Assembly (NCBI RefSeq): GCF_037975245.1
Contig: NC_092568.1
Location: forward strand, 34,504,501-34,568,500
Direction of reading: 5' to 3'
From: Apostichopus japonicus
Taxonomy: Eukaryota; Echinodermata; Holothuroidea; Aspidochirotida; Stichopodidae
Length of the DNA stretch: 64,000 nt
The notes below the pieces were generated by a model. The model worked only from the letters and a program-made list of their open reading frames with translations. It was not told the DNA's origin and made no database searches. The position numbers and the translations under genes were made by a program. This document shows positions 11,001-22,490 of the stretch, piece after piece. Position 1 is the first letter of the stretch. The number at the start of each line of letters is the position of its first letter.

Positions 11001-14000
11001 CATCATCATGTGACAAGAATGATTACAGTACTATTGACAAAAAATGAGCAATGAAACAATTATTGGATGGTTTCGAAACAGTTTTCTGCAGTGGTGATAT
11101 TGATGAATTCTGGAGGGTTAAAGCAACAGTCTTTGTTTTCCAATACTATTTGTTAACCTATAAACCAGTCTAGTATGGGTGCAATGCAAAATGGAGGCAA
11201 ACTTTCTAGTGGATTCGAATAGGATATAACAAAATACCAGATAAACCATACTTTTTTTGTCGTGTACTCTGTCCTGAGTTAGATGAAGTGCTGTTGTCTT
11301 TTGTATTCTGTAAGTCTGGAATATCTACAACCAGGTCTTTCAGAAAGTCAAATACTTTCTCTCTGTGAATGCATTGCTTTCTGTAGGAAAGTAAAATGAA
11401 GAAAGAATTGAAGATCAGAATTGAACGCCAGGAAACGATAAATAAAAGCAAATGAGATATTAATAACAAAAATCACTTCTTATAACGTTCTTTTAAAGGG
11501 TAAGAAGGAAAACCAGGGCAGTGCTTTGGAAAAGCCTAATTGAAAAGGAACTGTGTGACATCACCTTTATACAACTACAAAAAAAGTAGTATTGGTTAGA
11601 ACTCAAAACGATTAAAACTATGAGAAAGTTAAAAGCATAGATCAACCCTCTCAATGTAATTTCTACATTTAACCAGGACTCAGGACAAGCAGTAATGTTT
11701 ACAAGGTCTTGTTTGATTTTCAATTCTTTGCACATGGCCTCCAGTGTGATATTCATCGGTTGAATAAAATTTCAGTATCAATTGTACCTTCAAACAAAGT
11801 ACAAAAGAGGTTATCATAAAAACCAAATCCTGTCAGAATTATTTTCAATAATGCATACTAAATTTAGATGAAATTCTGATTCAAAACAACCAGTATATTC
11901 ATCAAATTTTCAGTTATACTTTGTCAACATGGGATCAAGAAAGAGGTGTTTGGTCCTGTTTGAAGCATGTGCAAATGAATAAAACAATTGAATGGAACAT
12001 AAAAGTAAAACTATTTCTATGTAAAAGTCTGGAATGATTGATGACACTGCACTCCTGTTCAGAAAGGGGGGGGGAGTTAAAGAAGAGCTTGAAATCAGTT
12101 CTAACATGTGCAATATTGTCATAAAGGGGGAGTGAAGGAAGAGCTTGAAATCAGTTCTAATGTGTGCGACATTGTCAGAAAGGGGAAGTGAAGGAAGAGC
12201 TTGAAATCAGTTCTAACATGTGCCACATTGTCAGAAAGGGGGAGTGAAGGAAGAGCTTGAAATCAGTTCTAACATGTGCCACATTGTCAGAAAGGGGAAG
12301 TGAAGGAAGAGCTTGAAATCAGTTCTAACATGTGCCACATTGTCAGAAAGGGGAAGTGAAGGAAGAGCTTGAAATCAGTTCTAACATGTGCCACATTGTC
12401 AGAAAGGGGAAGTGAAGGAAGAGCTTGAAATCAGTTCTAACATGTGCCACATTGTCAGAAAGGGGAAGTGAAGGAAGAGCTTGAAATCAGTTCTAACATG
12501 TGCCACATTGTCAGAAAGGGGGAGTGAAGGAAGAGCTTGAAATCAGTTCTTACATGTGCGACGTTGTTAGGGTCTTTGCATTCTTCTCCAAGGTCTGTCG
12601 AGAGGCTTTGACTAATAAATCCTGAATAAAGTGCTCCAGAGCTTTCGCTGTAATATAATTTAGGAAATATGTGTGATGCTGCAAATGACTTGTATTAGTA
12701 AAAGAAAGAAACGAAAGGAAAAATATACACTGTAATACCTAAGCTACAAAGCAAATGGTTTACATTTAATTCATATCATTATATCATATATTTCACTTTA
12801 GTAAATAGTACAATGCACTATGCTGTGAAGTGTGGTCACCTGACCTGAAAATAATTCAGTTTACAGCAGCTGGTTCTATAAATGGCATCACCCATCAATG
12901 ACTACATTCGCTACCCCAAATAGTACATAAAGTAGCCTGGCCATGGTAGCATCTGCTATGAGAATGTTATTGGCCTAGAGTATGCTAAGTATTAGTGGTT
13001 GTCTTGAACAGCAGAGGGATGGATACAGTATGTTGTGACACTATCTTTTACTCAAGTGCATTGGAATGCAAAGTCAGAGATGAACATTATGCTACAAACT
13101 TGAATTAATGCTGAATGGCAAATCAAACCACAGGCAACATTGGTTTCTCAGTGCCCAAAATATTTTACATTTTGAATATTGGTGTCTTTTACTTGATATT
13201 ACAATCCTATATAACAATGCAGTCAAGTAAAAAATGTTTGTTTTGACTAATAAAAGAACCATGACATAAGGTTTAGACAACAACACTTTCAACAATACAT
13301 TCATATGGATCCATAATGTACAGTAGTTGTGATAGTGTTACGTTCTTTTGGCAAACCCAGCTAATGCCACAAGGGCTGGACATCTTAAGTTGAGCAATTG
13401 CAAATTGTTTGATTTGCAACTATTACACAGATAAGGGTACATAAAAAACTGTGCATTTGCCACCGAATGCAAAACACTGAAATAAATCCATTCATTTCAT
13501 TAATGCTGCTCTTTTAAATGTGCATGTATTATGATGTTTATAATATTTTGAATCTATATGGCATCCATTCATTAGCTGTCAAGTTTATTTTGATCCTGTA
13601 TGATACATCTGAGAAAATCCTTGAGGTACAAATTTATCCTTTTTGGATACATTTGTTGATTCAAAATAGAGGATACAAATTAAAACTGGGACAGCTGCAG
13701 CAACTTTCCCAACTTCTTCATCGGTCTGCATAATCTTTTTTATACGTGCCTGTTGAGAAACAAAAGACAAGACAGCGGATGTAATGATAGCAATGGTCAA
13801 GAGACCTGTAAATTGTGAAGTCTTCTTTTAAAAATGGGTGTTCACACTGGACTGCTTCTGAAGTCATGTGGGCAGCCACTCCAGAGGTGCTGTCAAATGA
13901 ACCATGCCAAATTAGGTTTCACAATAGGCCTGTATCATGATCAAGGGTATCCATTGTTTGACAATTCAAGCATTTTCTTAGTTTTTTTCTAACATGGATA

Positions 14001-14642
14001 TGGTCTCAAATAAGCTTCTGTAAGGCTTCCTGATCCTTAGGTCTCTAAAACTAAAAACTGATGTACCGAAATGCTGTAGTATAGCATACAGTAGGAACTT
14101 CATGAAAACAGTAGCCACAACAGTAGGACTTGACGTTTTAATGGTGCCTACCTACCCTGCAGCTGGAGGGATAAGGTGGTGGGCCCACAGTATTTGCCCA
14201 GCTATGGAATTTATATAGGTGATGTGCCCTCAGCCACACGAATAAGGTACGTACGCCTAGCCTAGGCCTATTAAAATAGTAGTAAGTATTAGTAATTTGC
14301 AGTCACTGTTTCAAGGAAGCCGAACGAATAAGGCATTTTCTCTCTCTAATCGCCTGGCTACCTGATGGATGATTACGTATGTTATGCTATCCGCCTGGCA
14401 GACGATATATATCAATGGCGTTTTTTTTTAGTACACATTGTGCTAACAATAATATGAAACTTGAATCAATATAACTTTGTGAAACTAGACCACATGATGT
14501 AGGTGGCCAACCAGGAACATGAACAGTTATACGGATGGGTTTTGGAAAGTATATATGCATGTCTATTTAAAACAACGAACTGCAAGAAAATCCAACTAAC
14601 CGGAGGGAAACGAGCATTAAATTTCTTTTTCTTATTCGGCAT
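8001..14642 (-). CDS. DRAP1: DR1-associated corepressor (NC2 alpha), seven coding exons
   Basis: DRAP1 pairs with DR1 (NC2 beta) through a histone fold; the dimer binds TBP on DNA and blocks preinitiation-complex assembly. Coding exons, in transcript order: 14601-14642, 13677-13749, 12554-12647, 11252-11380, 10468-10528, 9435-9562 and 8001-8190 (TGA at 8001-8003). Phases 0,1,0,2,0,2 join exactly, giving 238 residues against about 205 in human. The N terminus MPNKKKKFNARFPP, then ARIKKIMQTDEEVGKVAAA, match the family almost letter for letter. The histone fold continues through VPVLIS/KALEHF (Ser codon split by intron 2) and LTTSHIKQCI to FDFLKDLV near residue 85. A basic linker (RGKKRKTK), an acidic stretch (NEEDGDEEEEDLYDE), a Ser/Pro-rich region and the conserved acidic terminus DDEDYDT follow. 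The first ATG is taken because it exactly gives the family N terminus. Introns 3 and 5 carry repeats described separately. Confidence 0.95.
9645..10018. mobile_element. Mini-transposon (hAT-like MITE) in DRAP1 intron 5
   Basis: The left end ACGGAAGACTAATGC... and right end ...GCATTAGTCTTCCGT are inverted repeats of about 24 bp that also include GCCATG. The element is flanked on both sides by the perfect 8-bp duplication AAATACCT (9637-9644 and 10019-10026). The 374-bp body has no coding capacity. It is built from runs such as ACGAAAAA on the left and their complement TTTTTCGT on the right, so the element can fold into a long hairpin. An 8-bp target duplication is typical of hAT-superfamily elements; assignment to that superfamily is inferred from this alone. 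Confidence 0.85.
12062..12595. repeat. 56-bp minisatellite that includes the DRAP1 exon 3 splice donor
   Basis: Nine copies start at 12091, 12147, 12203, 12259, 12315, 12371, 12427, 12483 and 12539 (positions of the shared GAAATCAGTTCT), exactly 56 bp apart. The last copy, nearest to exon 3, contains the true 3' end of exon 3 and its donor (CACAT, then GTAAGAAC on the minus strand). The other copies carry CACAT followed by GTTAGAAC, so each repeats about 17 bases of exon end plus a weakened donor. The leftmost copy is the most diverged; the middle ones are nearly identical. Confidence 0.9.
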
Positions 14643-16829
14643 GGTAGGTTTGGGAAGGATTAAAATCACATAAAAGTTGCTTTTACAAACGGTAGTACTT
14701 GCGTGACGTCCGTTATCAATAGAAATGGTAGTACAAAACTAAGATTGCTCCCTTATCAACTGGATACTCCAAATTCTGGGACTGAGTAGCTGTGTAGATC
14801 TGTTGTGAGGCAACATATTTTATCGTCCCGGTTATGCCAACAATTTTTAAAATCTATAAGCCTACTTTATGGACCATTAAATAACTATCCGACATCTCAG
14901 AACGTTAACAGATAGATTGTCTTACACTTTTTCTTGGTGTTGGATTACGTATTGTTCAATGACGTTCGTAGTGTTTAAATATTCATATTATGGGCGAGGT
15001 TAATTGGAATCCCAACGGAAAATATCTTGAAGAAAAACAAAGTTGAAAGTTGCAATTTTTTCGACTTTTATGCCACCATTTGAAGTAAGATTTAAATAGA
15101 AAATCTAGTTATGTATGTCGTAATAGCATAGTGGAGTCAGTGAGGTTGAGAAATATCATACAAAAGGACGCAAAATGCTGCTTTAAACATTTGTCTATAA
15201 AAATCCAGAAAACTATCAAACTACAAGGCTAAAAACATACGTGCCACCATAATGTGTACACAAGCTTCACAAGAAAGCCACATGTAGGCCATCGAGTAGG
15301 TTGCTCTTCATAAACTTGTCGGTGCCCCTCCAACTCAGAATTTCTGGGCCCGGCCTGGTTACACCATCGACAATGTCGCCAGCCATCCAAATGTCACCAC
15401 AAAACGTTATACAAGCAGGGAAAGAATCAACACATGTAAATACCTATCGGAATATGCAGCTTATACTTGCAAGATTACAAAGGCTTTGCCAAAATGACTG
15501 ACAATTGTCAATCCATGACAAACCTCAAGCCAAATAACCCTTTCTGTCAAGAGCCGTTAATTGATCAAATGAAAACAAGTAAAAACTCTCTTTGAAAAAC
15601 CTTGACATTAGCCATATACAGAAGGGGAAAAAAGCATATACTTCCTGGTAAATAAACCCATTGGTTCTGACATAACCTTCACACCATAAACACCCATTGA
15701 ATTTTAATCAAATGCAAGAATACTTTGGAATCTCAAATCCTTAGGAACACATTCGATTATGACATTGAAAGGGACAAGTTAATCTCCCTATAGTTACAAG
15801 AGGTTTTAGCTTTTGATCCTGGTTTTGACCTTAAGTACGTAAGTCCTGTGTTGGAGTAAACAAAAAACAATCAAAACAATCGGAAATCTCATAATCAAGT
15901 TAATAGGAATCTAAATATTCCCATTACTGGTAAAAAATAAAAGATGAAAAAATTATAGAAACTAGGTAAATAAGAATTCACAATATCACCCAAATGTTAC
16001 AACTTAACTAGTAGAGGGCGTTAACCTGAAATATACACATAACATTGTTGTGCAACCAATAGGTGTCATGCCGCTATTAATTGCTCCATTAACTTCCTCA
16101 CTTTCAGAGACTCAGTAGAGCATAAATAGAAGTTTCAACTGACATGTCCTATCCACCATATATATGATACCTAATCGCTTGAATTATCATTACACTTACA
16201 ATTTTAACCACAATGATTGCTTAGATTCTTAACTAAAAAGAGGTGAAAGTTAAGCACAGTAATTCCAAACCCGTGTGTCATCTCAACAGTTGCGGAATCT
16301 CTCTGAGCATCGAAAATAATAATGATATCTGTAAAAGGGTAATTCATATAAAGTCATCTATTAAAGGACTTTTCCAGACAATGGTTAACCTTGCGGGCGT
16401 TTAAACACTATACTCTAAATGTGGTACAACAATAGTTGAGAAATCCCAACCGCGAGGTTATCGGGACGTGAACTGGGTGCATTATGTTCAATGTTATCAA
16501 GATATGAGTGAAGATACTGTATCTCTCAAACCAAACTGATGTATTTACTCATATTACACTTTGTCTATAGACACATACAGTCTTTGTTTATCGCCGGTAT
16601 ATATAGGCATTGTTTTATCCAGTTAAGTTTCCTTCAATTATACACCATAAAAACATCATACATATCTATTTTTAGAGGTCACGTAGGCAATCAAACGAGT
16701 TTCTATTCGTGTTTAACGCCGTCTAGTGACTTTTTAAGCAGCTGTTTGCATCCCACTATGGTAGTTGGCTTAGTAACGTTATGACAAAGACGTCGTATAA
16801 CCGGATTGTGACTGATCAAAGGAACGGGA

Positions 16830-16836
<7 letters not shown>

Positions 16837-16868
<32 letters not shown>
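16837..16868. repeat. (TA)n microsatellite
   Basis: An uninterrupted AT dinucleotide run of about 32 bases, about 40 bases ahead of the SINE remnant. Confidence 0.95.
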
Positions 16869-16873
<5 letters not shown>

Positions 16874-16904
16874 AAACTAACGTTAGTTCATTAACTTTCA
16901 GTTT

Positions 16905-16990
16905 TCATATAAAGCGAGAGGCCCGGGTTCGAATCCCGGTGGAGGCTGAAAGTTTTTTCACTGTTCCGGATTTTTCAACTCACTACGATT
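16905..16990 (+). mobile_element. 3' half of a tRNA-derived SINE
   Basis: The perfect B box GGTTCGAATCC (16926-16936) sits in a T-arm stem (CCCGG...CCGG) and is followed by a non-tRNA tail, GAAAGTTTTTTCACTG. No A box or D arm is found upstream, where (TA)n and unrelated sequence lie instead. This is therefore a truncated SINE or tRNA pseudogene and not a functional tRNA. Confidence 0.55.
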
Positions 16991-17659
16991 TCTTTAAACA
17001 CATCAATCATAGAAGGCCTGCACAGTGAACTTGTGTAAAGACTTCGAACTAGCATTCACTGGAGAAATAGCGCTTATATAAGTTTGTCAAATATATTGTT
17101 TATTTACCGACAGCCCGTTGTATATTTGCTTGACTTTGCACAAGGAAATCTAATTATCGTAGACTGTGAATGTTCATTCACATCCTGTTTTGTCAAAAGT
17201 TTCTCAGTTTTTAGTCAGATTAATGAAATATCTTTAGGGGATGATGAAAATGAAAAGTTCAATTTCTGTCTAGAAAAGAATCGTCTTTGGCATGTACTGT
17301 TGAGATTCATACAAAATGAAATGATACGAAAGTAAATGAAAGAATACGTTCTTTAGACGTTTTGAACCATGATGTGACATGTTTTTTTTTTTGAATAGCC
17401 TACAGTACAAGAAAATGAAAATATGTAAGTTGACAATCCGTTCAACTTTAATGGCAGCACTGTTAAAAAGCAGCAGATTATGCGAAAGGTATGTAGACCG
17501 ACAGTGCTGTCCAAGCAGTCATATGAAATTATATGATGAATAGACTTATACCCCCCCCCCCCCCAATCCTACCTATTTCCCGGGCACGCTCGGCCTCCTT
17601 TTCAATTGTACACAGAAACATGATGTTATGCTATTTATCACAAACATGTTATAACTCCC

Positions 17660-17790
17660 TCCTTTCATTCCCAACCACCTACCCCTCGACCCCCTACCCC
17701 TCGACCCCATACCCCTCAACCCCTACCCCTCAACCCCCTACCCCTCAACCCCTCTACCCCCTACCACTCAACCCCTACCCCTCGACAGAA
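17660..17790 (+). repeat. Pyrimidine-rich minisatellite, CCCCTACCCCTCAA-like units
   Basis: About eight short units of 13-17 bases built from CCCCTACCCCTC(G/A)AC. The C-strand run could form i-motif or G-quadruplex structures on the opposite strand. The reading frame across it is low complexity and not credible as a gene. Confidence 0.8.
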
Positions 17791-19239
17791 ACAAGCCACT
17801 GCGCCCCTTAACAATGTCGCTATAATTCAAGAGGAGGCAAGTATTACAATGCCTCTGTCCCCTTTGCTAATGATATGTGCTTGCGTAGAGGTATACGACC
17901 CTCGCCCAATTGATACATATGTGTTTTTACCAACCGAGGCGTATTCAACTTGGCTTGTAATTACCGAAGAGGTGTATCGTGACTGAGATCCTAACCGGCC
18001 CTGCAAGCTACAAGGTAACCGTAACAAGCCTTAAGCCCGCGCATCATTTACAAAGGAGGACTAATGACATATGTTACAGTGAGAGTAGTGAGCCTAATTG
18101 ATGAGATTCCCACCCCCCCCCCACACACCCACCTCAATCCCCACGCATCCAACCTTTAGAAAAAGCAGGTCGAGGCGAAGGACGGGACCAAGGATGAGGT
18201 GCAATTATGTGAATTAAGGAACTCCTTAAACTTCAATAATTCATATTCGTATGTAACAGAAGAAACATGTTGCTCTCCTTCGACTTTGAGACTCGCCCCC
18301 GCATAAACTTCAAGACATGCATTGGATGATGTTATCAGACAATAATTAATACGATCCTCGAATCTATCGTGCAGTGGTGGTAATTTAAAATTAATTGGTA
18401 TTTGACCCAACATAGATAGGTGATCTAGGTCGTGGTATGTTTGAAAGTTTATAAAACTAGATTCATGGAGGTTGATATAAGATTGCAGGTGGAAAACAGT
18501 CAGGATGCTCAATTATATGATGCAGAAATAATGTATTCATTGTTTTAGCATCATGTATATGTGTGTTGTCCTTAAGCCGTGTGCAATGTTTTTTAAACTA
18601 TGGGAATTGAAAAACGAAACAACTATAGGCTATACATGAATCGAATTGAAGTAAAACTGAAGCATATTGTGGTAATTTTAACTTTTTAAACATCGTTTTC
18701 CCAAACGGGAGACTTACAGCTGACCATTTCACACTACCTGCAGACCTAGCATTACAACTGGAGAATGTCGTTTAGGTCGTTTCTGCATAGGCTATAGACT
18801 ACAAAATATATATTTATTTATGTAGCGCCCCAGTGACTGCATCAACAACCGTGCGCTATGAAAGCTGTACCGCAGTAGACTACTGAAGTGTTAGCATGCC
18901 GTGATATACTAAGATCGCTGTTGATTCGTTGAATGAAAGCAGGTTCATTAACTTCAAAAGTTTCATCGTACAGCCAGAAGAGTAAACTGTACGGTATCAG
19001 GCTATGTCTGTGCGCTACAGAGAATCTGTGAGACAGATGTCGCATAGCAGAAGAACTGCAGTCGGTGTTAAATTTCCTTTCTCTCTCGAACGAAGACAAT
19101 GACGATGTCTATGCAATAAACATGAACGAACATAAATGTCAGGCCACGGTAGGCTCTACTGGAGGATGGAAAGACAAGATAAAAATTCTAGCTATTCTTA
19201 ACTGGCTTTGCCTAGCAAGATGAATAGACAGCTAATCAA

Positions 19240-19441
19240 TGATGACTGATTACGTCACTCAAGCGAGACATCGTTATTGGATGACAAAATGTCACGTGAT
19301 CAGGCGTTACCTGGGAAAGCTAAGTAAGGTTTTGTGTTGGGATGATTGGCATTCTTCACTGCTGCAGTGGTGCTTCACTCGAGATCGCGTCCGGAACAAT
19401 TCTACTCTCCCTTATTTTCAAACATTTCAGGGCACTTTCAG
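19240..19441 (+). promoter_or_regulatory. Possible promoter and non-coding first exon (weak)
   Basis: Within 60 bases there are a CRE-like TTACGTCAC (19250-19258), an inverted CCAAT box (ATTGG, 19276-19280) and an E-box CACGTG (19293-19298). The segment ends in a good splice donor, TTTCAG then GTATGTGA, after 19441. This resembles a promoter plus non-coding leader exon, but I found no coding exon to pair it with. The next plus-strand coding exon is arginine kinase, about 20 kb away. Confidence 0.2.
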
Positions 19442-20387
19442 GTATGTGAAATCAAGTTTTTTTTTATATTTGTAAATTGTTTAAGAGTATACTGCTACTA
19501 TATTTAAAACAACGATTGTGTTTTATTTATATCTTTTCTTTTCATGTATGATTTGCTTTACTAATATATGTTTCGTCGAGGCCGTCGCCCCATATATGTT
19601 GTTCTAAAATTCATTATATATCACAGGTTAGATTAACATCGTTTCTTGAAGTAATTATATACCACTTAATATACTGAAGGTTCTCCCACGCTTAAGTAAC
19701 CTGGCCTGGGAAATACTTTGAATAATTTTTCAAGAGGTGTATTTTTAAAGCCAAATGTATATTAACCAGGCGTGTTAGCTAACATACTGGGGCCTGTAAT
19801 AAATACAATCGCTTCGCTAAGTCTAGTTTATTTCTGCGATTTACTATGCTTCAGTCGTTTCTATGGACAGGCGTCTATACTTATGTAATACTACTAACTT
19901 TACTATCGCAAACGGTCTATAGGTTTCCGCGTACATCAATCATATAGAAATATGGTTAGTATACAGAAGGAAAAACCATTTTTATATCATTTTTTCTTTG
20001 GAAAGTTGATTTCTTTTGGTGTTTACTACACGCAACCTACCCTCGGACTACAGTATAGCAACAGCTGTATAGACCATTATTTAAGGTTATAGTTAAGTCT
20101 CAAGTAGACTGAGAACACGCTACAACTTCTTGTATCGAAGAGTTGTTAATGAACGGAAAGGAAATACCTGTGTCCATTGTGCTAAATTGCAAATGGATTA
20201 AGAATGCACTAGAAAACTATATGAAGGATTCGAACAGCCATTCAGGTTTCTGTGCTAAGCTTCTAGTTTTCTCGTGGTAATTACTGAGAAGCAGAATCCT
20301 GATCCTCGTATTTCTAATGAAATCAAGACTAAACTAACGCGGTAATTAAAAAAAAAATCCCTATCGTAGAAGAGGTTAACCATAAGG

Positions 20388-20770
20388 CAGTGGCGTAACC
20401 AGACTTTTTTTATCGGGAGGGGGGGGAGAGAAAGAGTTCGAGTGGGGTGGGGAAATATAACCACATGTGCTCTGTTCTCATACTGTTGACAGAACACATA
20501 CATCGTTCACATTTTGTCTACAAAAGCCTATGTATTTCTTTATAATTGGATGATTCATTTTTCAGTAAACTTTCTCATTTGGCAAATCAAGTTTAGAATT
20601 TGGATAACTTAAAAAAATCAATAGAGAATTCCCGTCAATCACGGATTTTGTAAGTTTCGTCAAAATTGTTGTTCTCCAAATAATGTCATTTTTTGGGTGT
20701 GGGGGGGGGGTATGGGGGAAGACATTTGACCGAGGGCTCCTGACCCCTGACACCGCTGGTTACGCCACTG
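20388..20770. mobile_element. Mini-transposon with CAGTGGCGTAACCAG ends (hAT-like MITE)
   Basis: Terminal inverted repeats CAGTGGCGTAACCAG and CTGGTTACGCCACTG bound a 383-bp body containing G-rich tracts and no gene. Flanks CCATAAGG (20380-20387) and CCATAATG (20771-20778) form an 8-bp target duplication with one mismatch. The first ten bases CAGTGGCGTA are shared with the elements at 53887 and 57044, suggesting mobilisation by related transposases. Confidence 0.8.
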
Positions 20771-20778
20771 CCATAATG

Positions 20779-21749
20779 GGTGGTGCCTCTAGGGGATAGG
20801 ACAAGTGGAATATTTTGTCCACCGCTTCCCCCACCCACCCCTTTAAATGAAATTTCCACGTTCCAATATAGAAGCAGGAAGATTTACAAATCGTTGACAT
20901 ATACTGACAATAATTTACTAGTCTATCTCAAAATTTGTACTGATTTGCAGTTAATATAAGTTCTGGAAATAATAGAAATTGAACAGCTTCAGATTCCGAT
21001 TCCCCCTCCCCCTTGACCCCCAGCAGGGGTCCTATGGCACGACCACTGATCTGTACACTAACTGGATTGGAGCAACAGGCCTACTCTGTGAAGTCACCGG
21101 AAGTTACTGTCCGCCATGTTTGTTCACCCAAGAAGAGCGATACGGTTCACTGATTTTGTATGCTAGCGATATTTGAACGTTGATTTAATGAGTGTTTTCT
21201 TGTAGACAGAAAGTATCCAAGACAAGAGAAGGGGCGCTGATATTAGGTGTGTGTCACTGAGGTGGTGGGGGGGGGGAGGTGGTCGGGAGACGTGCCCCCG
21301 TACTCAATATTAGATTGATTTTTTTATTGCGGTTAATTGACTAAGTAAAATGAGGGTTGCAAAAGCAGATCAATATGGACAACTCAAAAGCCTTTCCGAA
21401 TATATTCTTGGTCGAAAGCAACATTGAGGGGTTGGTGTGGCGGGAGGGGGGAGGTGGGGGGACTCAAAAATTCGAAGTTTTCAAACAGTTGTAGTCTAAG
21501 AGCAATCTCGTGAGTCATAAACTGTGGTATTTCATGTTTATGCTGTAATGCTATTGTCTTTACTGGTTGGGTGCTTGCAGTTTCAGCTTCACCCTTAAAT
21601 GATTACAAATAGAGAACCGACAAGGTAAACTATGAAAGCACATAATGGAAACAAATATCCTTTTCTTTAAATATATTCAGTTAAAGTGACACAGTTGTAA
21701 GAATATTGATTGTAGTGACTTGTTAGCACTTACAAAGTCCAACAAGAAC
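20779..21749. other. Spacer with a dispersed repeat and G-rich runs
   Basis: Apart from the promoter-like repeat at 21037-21130, this region holds G-rich tracts near 21262-21280 and 21440-21460 and otherwise featureless AT-rich DNA. Confidence 0.5.
21037..21130 (-). repeat. Dispersed repeat with YY1-like and ETS-like sites, copy A
   Basis: Read on the minus strand, this copy runs through ACATGGCGGAC (YY1-like), ACTTCCGGT (ETS-like), TTCACAGAG, CCAATCCAGTTAGTGTACAG and ATCAGTGG. The same blocks in the same order recur at 23862-23975 and 52606-52705 on the plus strand. It has no coding capacity. It is either a short mobile repeat or a duplicated promoter-like module. Confidence 0.7.
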
Positions 21750-22490
21750 TTCATTTCCAGAAAATTTAAAATCATTACACTCGGGACCCTGGAAGTCAAT
21801 GCAATGTTTCTGGTGGTTAAAATTTATAAAAAGAAATATAAGTAAATCAGCAAGAACTTCACATATAAAAGAATATTATAAAAATATTGTTAAGAAATGT
21901 ATAATGGTAAGAACTCCACATTTCATAATCTGAAAACATTACAGTATGGGCAGAGGAAGTCAGTGCAATGCTTCTGGTGGTTAAAATTTATAAAAATAAA
22001 TAAAAGTAAATCAGCAAGAACTTCACATATAAAAGAATATTATAAAAATATTGTTAAGAAATGTATAATGGTAAGAACTCCACATTTCATAATCTGAAAA
22101 CATTACAGTATGGGCAGAGGAAGTCAGTGCAATGCTTCTGGTGGTTAAAATTTATAAAAAGAAATAAAAGTAAATCAGCAAGAACTTCACATATAAAAGA
22201 ATATTATAAAAATATTGTTAAGAAATGTATAATGGTAAGAACTCCACATTTCATAATCTGAAAACATTACAGTATGGGCAGAGGAAGTCAGTGCAATGCT
22301 TCTGGTGGTTAAAATTTATAAAAATAAATAAAAGTAAATCAGCAAGAACTTCACATATAAAAGAATATTATAAAAATATTGTTAAGAAATGTATAATGGT
22401 AAGAACTTCACATTTCATAATCTTAAAACATTACAGTATGGGCAGAGGAAGTCAGTGCAATGCTTCTGGTGGTTAAAAATGTCATGAAAC
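21750..22490 (+). repeat. 164-bp satellite array, about 4.5 copies
   Basis: The block GGTAAGAACT(C/T)CACATTTC recurs near 21905, 22069, 22233 and 22397, and TGCAATG(C/T)TTCTGGTGG recurs at 164-bp steps, so the unit is 164 bp, close to nucleosome length. The central copies are nearly identical and the first is more diverged. Faint further similarity continues to about 22690. The repeated 66-codon open frames seen here are a by-product: 164 is not a multiple of three, so each copy is read in a different frame. Confidence 0.92.

Larger units (their letters stand above)
14643..20379. other. Intergenic region upstream of DRAP1; no recognised gene
   Basis: The DRAP1 5' untranslated region and promoter must start here. 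A CRE-like TGACGTCC lies near 14704-14711 and no TATA box is obvious. Beyond that I see a TA tract, a SINE remnant, C-rich and CCCTACCCCT-type low-complexity DNA, and a possible promoter cluster near 19250-19300, each listed separately. Open frames up to 118 codons (for example 18156-18512, minus) have no recognisable domain and no clear splice sites. Confidence 0.5.

Noticed and set aside
11493-11756. Minus-strand 87-codon frame beginning MNITLEAMCKELKIKQDL inside DRAP1
   Set aside because: It lies in intron 3, and the true histone-fold residues are supplied by the exact phase joins of exons 2, 3 and 4; including it would break the frame and the family match.
18156-18512. Minus-strand 118-codon frame
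   Set aside because: No recognisable domain, no clear splice or promoter support, and ordinary AT-rich surroundings.
21897-22476. Three successive near-identical 66-83 codon frames
   Set aside because: They arise from the 164-bp satellite read in shifting frames; the unit is not a multiple of three.
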